Shown here one piece after another: positions 23,380 through 27,250 of a stretch of DNA of 27,250 nt (position 1 is the stretch's first letter; every line of letters begins with the position of its first letter). The notes under the pieces were generated by a model. That model had not been told where the DNA came from, did no database searches, and saw nothing but the letters and a program-made list of their open reading frames with translations. This DNA is from Lentisphaeria bacterium UBA1724. Lineage in GTDB: Bacteria; Verrucomicrobiota; Lentisphaeria; Oligosphaerales; Oligosphaeraceae. The stretch lies in NCBI GenBank assembly GCA_002315885.1, contig DCIO01000126.1, positions 8,062-35,311 of the forward strand, read 5' to 3'. Both the position numbers and the translations under genes were made by a program.

Positions 23380-23487
23380 GCCGTTTCCTTTCGCGGACTT
23401 CCCACACCCAGAAACGGCGATGAATGCACTGCGCAAAAGCCCGATGTATGCCACTCGGCCTACACTATCATTACGGATAGAAACGGC
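23380..23487 (-). other. Competing stem sequences in the clpP leader
   Basis: In the minus-strand RNA, GAAACGGC (23387 down to 23380) can pair with either of two upstream GCCGTTTC copies (23418-23411 or 23487-23480). An AT/GC helix ATCTCCAT-TTTT-ATGGGGAT further upstream (about 23553-23534) could be a weak terminator of tig. No following T-run makes either a clear terminator, so this is a candidate leader structure only. Confidence 0.35.
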
Positions 23488-23576
23488 CTAATCTAGCACA
23501 CAATGGGACACAAAAACGCAAAATAACCACGGAATCCCCATAAAAATGGAGATCCCGGGGTCAGCTTCGACTGCAA

Positions 23577-24908
23577 TTATGCGTCGAGGACGGTGACGTC
23601 GGCTTCCTTCACCATCAGGCTGATGACCTTCTGGCGAACGATGGTGGCAATCATGTTGTCCCAGGCACCGCGGTCACTGCGGATCTGCTTGACGAACTGC
23701 TCGAAGTCCATGCCCATCTGCTGGGACTGGGTGACGCAGTAGCCATAGAGGTCGTTGTTCTCCACCTGGATCTTCTCTGCCTCGGCGATCATGTCGAAAG
23801 CGCGCATGAGACGCATGGTCTTGGGCACATCCTCGTTGATGCGCTTCTGGGCCTCTTCGGTCTCCTTGGTCAGCTCGTCGCCAGTGATGCCACGGCCGTC
23901 CATACGGCGCTTCTCAATGTCCATGGCTTCCTTGATGGCGGCAGCCAGAGCCTTGGGAGGCAGCTCGAAGGTGAGCAGCTCGGTGTATGCCTTGGTGACC
24001 TGCTCGTAGACGTTGTTCTCCTCGTTGATCTCAGCCTGCTGAGTCATACGGGACTTCATCTGCTCCTTGACACCATCCATGTCCTTCACACCGAAATTCT
24101 TGAAGAACTCGTCATCGAAGACGGGAGGCGTGAAGCCGTGGACTTCCTTGACGGTGAAGTGGTAGTTGATGGTCTTGCCACGCAGGGACTCCACGCGGAA
24201 GTCCTCAGGGAAGGTGATGGCGGCATCCTTCTCGCCATTGACGGCAACGCCAGTCAGCGCGGCGGTGATGCCGGGGATGCTCTCGGGCTCGCGCATGATC
24301 TGCCAGGCGTTGGTGCCGGCCAGCAGATACTTCGCCTTGGCGTCATTCTTCAGCTCGTCAGATGCGTCGGTGGTGTAGTCCACGCGGAGCATGTCACCGG
24401 CTTCGGCAGGACGCTCCAGCTTGACGTAGGTGCCGTGCATACGAACGAAGGTCTCGGCGGCCTCGTCAATCTTCTTCTGGTCGATATCGACCTTGTGCTT
24501 GGTAGCCTTCAGCCCCTTGTAGGCGGGCAACTCGAACTCAGGATAGACCTCGAAGGTGGCCTTGACCTTGAAATCCTCGTTGGCGGTGTAATCGGGAAGC
24601 TTGTCGTTCTCCAGATCGATTCCGCCAGCAACCGCCAGCTTCTTCTCCATGACGACGTCGCTGAGGACCTTGTTCACCAGCTGGTTCGCAGTTTCAGCGC
24701 AGATTTCCTTCCCATACTGGGAGAGAATCATGGACTGGGGGATGTGACCTGCACGGAAACCAGGCTTCTGGACCTTGGTCATGTACTGGGTCAGCACATC
24801 GTTGTAAGTCTTCTTGCCGATTTTCGCAGGAACAACTGCATCCAACTGCATGGTGCAGGGGGCAATCGTCGTCAGTTCGGCGGTAAGACCGCTCTTGTAA
24901 GTTTCCAC
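23577..24908 (-). CDS. tig: Trigger factor, ribosome-associated chaperone and peptidyl-prolyl isomerase
   Basis: Binds near the ribosome exit tunnel and assists folding of new chains. The 443-residue protein has the ribosome-binding domain with the signature GFRAGHIP (50-57), a central PPIase domain (about 150-235, near AGDMLRVDYTT to INYHFTVKEV), and a C-terminal arm. The GTG start at 24908 follows AAGGAG with a 6-nt gap and gives the normal family start; an upstream in-frame start through the repeat DNA was rejected. It is first in the run tig-clpP-clpX-amidase-pyrE-secA-nadE-folE. Confidence 0.95.
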   Translation of the reverse strand: METYKSGLTAELTTIAPCTMQLDAVVPAKIGKKTYNDVLTQYMTKVQKPGFRAGHIPQSMILSQYGKEICAETANQLVNKVLSDVVMEKKLAVAGGIDLENDKLPDYTANEDFKVKATFEVYPEFELPAYKGLKATKHKVDIDQKKIDEAAETFVRMHGTYVKLERPAEAGDMLRVDYTTDASDELKNDAKAKYLLAGTNAWQIMREPESIPGITAALTGVAVNGEKDAAITFPEDFRVESLRGKTINYHFTVKEVHGFTPPVFDDEFFKNFGVKDMDGVKEQMKSRMTQQAEINEENNVYEQVTKAYTELLTFELPPKALAAAIKEAMDIEKRRMDGRGITGDELTKETEEAQKRINEDVPKTMRLMRAFDMIAEAEKIQVENNDLYGYCVTQSQQMGMDFEQFVKQIRSDRGAWDNMIATIVRQKVISLMVKEADVTVLDA

Positions 24909-24999
24909 TTTCGACTCCTTCTCAAAAAAAGAGCTCACTCTATTACACACGTATAATCTCCGCCTTATGAACGGCAGGAGGCCGGGCGGAAAGTGGGAT

Positions 25000-25036
25000 A
25001 ATATAATTCTAAATTCGCAATTCTCAATGCTCAATG
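25000..25036 (-). promoter_or_regulatory. Candidate tig promoter embedded in degenerate heptamers
   Basis: On the minus strand TTGAGA (25027-25022) and TATATT (25005-25000) are separated by 16 bp. The whole stretch 25036-25002 reads as five degenerate 7-bp units (CATTGAG twice, AATTGCG, AATTTAG, AATTATA), related to the heptamers of the 3' modules, so the promoter appears to be built from repeat DNA. Confidence 0.5.
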
Positions 25037-25180
25037 ACATATTCTACCTCAACACTTGGGTCCCTTGGGGCCCGGGCATCGTGAACGTCCTTTACTAAAA
25101 AAGCGCGAAGAAGCACTTATATTAATACTGATTTCTATTCCACCTAAACAAACTGGATTTTACCCAAGGAGCGACCACAC

Positions 25181-26236
25181 ATGAGCAAGATGGAAGGCAA
25201 GAGCGAAGCATACAAGGCGGCAGGCGTCGATATCGACCTGGCGACCCAGCTTCTCAAGAATGTCAAAGGCAAGATTTCCGCCACCCGTACCCCGCAGGTG
25301 CTGGCGCCCATCGGCGGCTTTGGCGGCCTCTACCGCATTGACTTGACCCAGTGGAAGCACCCCGTGATGGTGGTCTCCGTGGATGGCGTGGGCACCAAGC
25401 TGATGATCGCCGCCATGATGCAGAAATTCGACACCGTGGGACACGACATCGTCAACCACTGCATCAATGACATCGCGGTCCAGGGCGCCACACCCGTCTA
25501 TTTCATGGACTACATCGGCATCGGAAAGATGCGCAGCCCCCTCTACGAGGATGTGCTCTCCGGCTGCGCCGACGCCTGCAAGGCCGAGGGCGTCTGCCTC
25601 ATCGGCGGCGAATCCGCGGAAATGCCCGGCATGTATGGCAATGACTTCGACCTGGTGGGCTGCATCACCGGCATCGTGGAAGAAGACCAGATCATCACTG
25701 GCCAGAATATCAAGCCCGGACACGTGGCGCTGGCCATCGGCTCCAACGGCCTCCAGACCAATGGCTTCTCCCTGGCACGAAAAGTCCTCTTTGACAAGGC
25801 GGGCTACACCGTCGACTCCCGCCCCGCAGAACTCAACGGCAAGAGCATTGGCGAAGCCCTCATCGAACCCCACCAGTGCTTCTGGAAAGCCGTCAAGGCC
25901 GCTCTGGACGCCAAGTTCCCCCTGGATGGCATTGCACACATCACTGGCGGCGGCCTCTATGACAACGTGCCCCGCATCCTGCCCGAAGGCGTGGGCGTCC
26001 ACTTCGACGTCTCCAAGATCCAGGATGTGCCCCCCATCTTCCCGCTGATCCAGAAAGCTGGCGACATCGACCCCTACGAGATGTACCGCGTCTTCAACAT
26101 GGGCGCGGGTATGGTCTGGTTCGTTCCCGCAGACCGCGCGGAGGAGGGCCTCGCCATCATCCGCAACGCGGGCTTCCGCGGCATGCAGATCGGTGAAGTC
26201 ACCGAAGGCAACCAGAAGGTCGAAATCACCCTGTAA
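25181..26236 (+). CDS. purM: Phosphoribosylformylglycinamidine cyclo-ligase (AIR synthetase)
   Basis: ATP-dependent closure of the imidazole ring to make AIR in purine synthesis. The 351-residue protein has family motifs SVDGVGTK, the GGESAEMPGMY segment and a C-terminal ITGGGLYDNVPRIL segment, with normal length. AAGGAG lies 9 nt before the ATG. A TATATT at 25118-25123 could be a -10, but no well-spaced -35 was found. It runs divergently from tig. Confidence 0.97.
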   Translation: MSKMEGKSEAYKAAGVDIDLATQLLKNVKGKISATRTPQVLAPIGGFGGLYRIDLTQWKHPVMVVSVDGVGTKLMIAAMMQKFDTVGHDIVNHCINDIAVQGATPVYFMDYIGIGKMRSPLYEDVLSGCADACKAEGVCLIGGESAEMPGMYGNDFDLVGCITGIVEEDQIITGQNIKPGHVALAIGSNGLQTNGFSLARKVLFDKAGYTVDSRPAELNGKSIGEALIEPHQCFWKAVKAALDAKFPLDGIAHITGGGLYDNVPRILPEGVGVHFDVSKIQDVPPIFPLIQKAGDIDPYEMYRVFNMGAGMVWFVPADRAEEGLAIIRNAGFRGMQIGEVTEGNQKVEITL

Positions 26237-26254
26237 TTTTCGTTCGCGTCTGTC

Positions 26255-27226
26255 ATGACGGTCACCGAGGAGCTCATCCGCATCGTCAAGCAACTCCAGC
26301 AACGGGGTATCCAAACCGCGGAACTCTCCGCGGAAAACCTCCGCGTGCTGGGGCGGCGCCCCATGCCACGCGCCACGCAGGCCGCTCCCACCGCCATGCC
26401 AGACACCGCACAGCGACAGGCCGCGGTGCAGCGCTTCACACAGGCCACTGGCGTTCAGCCTGGACCTCAACGGGCGCCGGTGACACCACCCCCAGCCCCT
26501 GCGCCCCGCCCTGCCGCCCGCCCCGTGAATTTCGACGAATACGGCCTGGCGCCCGTGGGAATCCCCACACGCCGAGTGGTCATTGCAAAACGAGACGCAA
26601 TCCCCGCGGATGGCCCATTTCCGCCTGCACCGGATGTCACTGCCGCCAATTGGGAGCAGCTCACGCAGTGCTGCCTGAGCTGCCAATCCTGCCGGCTTGC
26701 CAAGACACGCACCAATGTGGTCATCGAGGACGGCTGCCGTACCGCACCGCTGATGTTCATTGGCGAGGGACCAGGCGCGGATGAAGACGCCCAGGGAAAG
26801 CCCTTCGTGGGCAAGGCCGGACAACTGCTGACAGCCATGATCAAGGCCATGGGACGGGACCGCACCAGCACTGACCCCGCCCACGCGGCCTACATCGCCA
26901 ACATCGTCAAGTGCCGCCCTCCTGCGAACCGCAATCCCTTCACGGATGAGTCCTCGGCCTGCATCGGCTACCTGCGCCGGCAGATTGCGCTGGTGCAACC
27001 CAAGGTGATTGTGCTGCTGGGCAATGTCCCTCTTCAGGCGCTCTTCGGGCAAGGCGGCATCACGCGCGCACGAGGAAACTGGCTCGACTACAACGGCATC
27101 CCCGTCATGCCCACCTTCCATCCCGCATACCTCCTGCGCTTCGAACGCACCCCCGCGGATTTCATCGCCAACAAGCGACTGGTCTGGCAGGATCTCCAGC
27201 AGGTCATGGCGAAACTCAATGCTTGA
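26255..27226 (+). CDS. Family 4 uracil-DNA glycosylase (iron-sulfur)
   Basis: Removes uracil from DNA. The 323-residue protein has motif GEGPGADEDAQGKPFVG (170-186), NIVKCRPPANR and HPAYLLR (289-295), with four cysteines fitting the 4Fe-4S site (C143, C146, C220, C236). Residues 36-128 form a Pro/Ala/Gln-rich, probably disordered extension in front of the catalytic domain. It starts 18 nt after purM with no ribosome site, so coupling to purM is likely. The gene ends AAT GCT TGA, one base from the heptamer unit AATGCTTAA, and a hairpin element follows at once. Confidence 0.94.
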   Translation: MTVTEELIRIVKQLQQRGIQTAELSAENLRVLGRRPMPRATQAAPTAMPDTAQRQAAVQRFTQATGVQPGPQRAPVTPPPAPAPRPAARPVNFDEYGLAPVGIPTRRVVIAKRDAIPADGPFPPAPDVTAANWEQLTQCCLSCQSCRLAKTRTNVVIEDGCRTAPLMFIGEGPGADEDAQGKPFVGKAGQLLTAMIKAMGRDRTSTDPAHAAYIANIVKCRPPANRNPFTDESSACIGYLRRQIALVQPKVIVLLGNVPLQALFGQGGITRARGNWLDYNGIPVMPTFHPAYLLRFERTPADFIANKRLVWQDLQQVMAKLNA

Positions 27227-27227
27227 G

Positions 27228-27250
27228 CGACGGCGGGGACGCCGTCGGTA
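27228..27250 (-). repeat. CGACGGCG hairpin element, copy 3 (cut by window end)
   Basis: CGACGGCG (27228-27235), loop GGGA, CGCCGTCG (27240-27247) and then GGTA. This is the reverse orientation of copies at 38 and 13496; the flank that would read TGTACC is truncated. It begins 2 bp after the glycosylase stop and could serve as a terminator-like 3' end, though no T-run is visible. Confidence 0.7.

Noticed and set aside
24909..24942. AGAG/CTCT hairpin plus T-run just before tig as a terminator
   Set aside because: The stem is only four pairs, too weak to call.
24909..25040. N-terminal extension of trigger factor
   Set aside because: It runs through degenerate heptamers and the candidate promoter; AAGGAG with a 6-nt gap precedes the GTG at 24908.

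Overview
The window is an ordinary bacterial chromosome segment of moderately high GC with short intergenic spaces. It carries 18 confident protein-coding genes plus one very small one. No phage, transposase, CRISPR, rRNA or tRNA was seen. The organism looks like a Gram-negative, didermic anaerobe, because it has lnt, ExbB/ExbD, an outer-membrane barrel and pyruvate phosphate dikinase. The enlarged SecA with its RGRC-type motif, the repeat-rich gene borders and the gene mix suggest the PVC superphylum (Lentisphaerota or Kiritimatiellota, possibly gut or rumen). That placement is inference and only moderately secure.

Layout. 1-277 is a repeat-rich spacer. 278-8563 is one long minus-strand run, read nusA, infB, rbfA, an HPr-like gene, rsmA, exbB, exbD, lnt. 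Several genes overlap or nearly touch, a candidate promoter lies at 8651-8679, and a terminator-like hairpin sits in the nusA leader. It joins transcription/translation factors to envelope genes. 8564-9068 holds inverted repeats and the promoter of a plus-strand outer-membrane protein gene (9069-9995) that ends at a strong terminator. A promoter at 10143-10170 then reads through a 35-codon basic ORF and a highly structured leader into ppdK (10493-13282), which also ends at a strong terminator. 13323-13602 is another repeat-rich spacer between convergent genes. 13603-24908 is a second long minus-strand run, read tig, clpP, clpX, amidase, pyrE, secA, nadE, folE. purM and a family 4 uracil-DNA glycosylase gene run on the plus strand to the window end.

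The proteins are mostly housekeeping; the unusual content is between and at the edges of genes. (1) The ppdK leader can form a multi-helix RNA that is mutually exclusive, unless pseudoknotted, with a helix ending in seven T. (2) A repeat module, made of tandem heptamers (AATGCTT) followed by a G5/C5 hairpin and a CT-rich tail, occurs four times, always 3' of a gene in the same relative orientation; two copies include the stop codon and the hairpin shows one compensatory change. (3) A 32-bp repeat occurs three times around the outer-membrane protein gene, in orientations that would allow inversion. (4) A CGACGGCG hairpin element occurs three times. (5) A nonamer array separates secA and nadE. 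Among proteins, NadE appears to have lost its glutaminase cysteine while keeping the synthetase site, the HPr-like protein has altered residues around its histidine, ExbB has a 124-residue Pro/Gln tail, and IF2 has TKCD in place of NKxD. Reading frames and motifs were read directly; RNA folds, promoters and recombination are inferences from sequence by eye.
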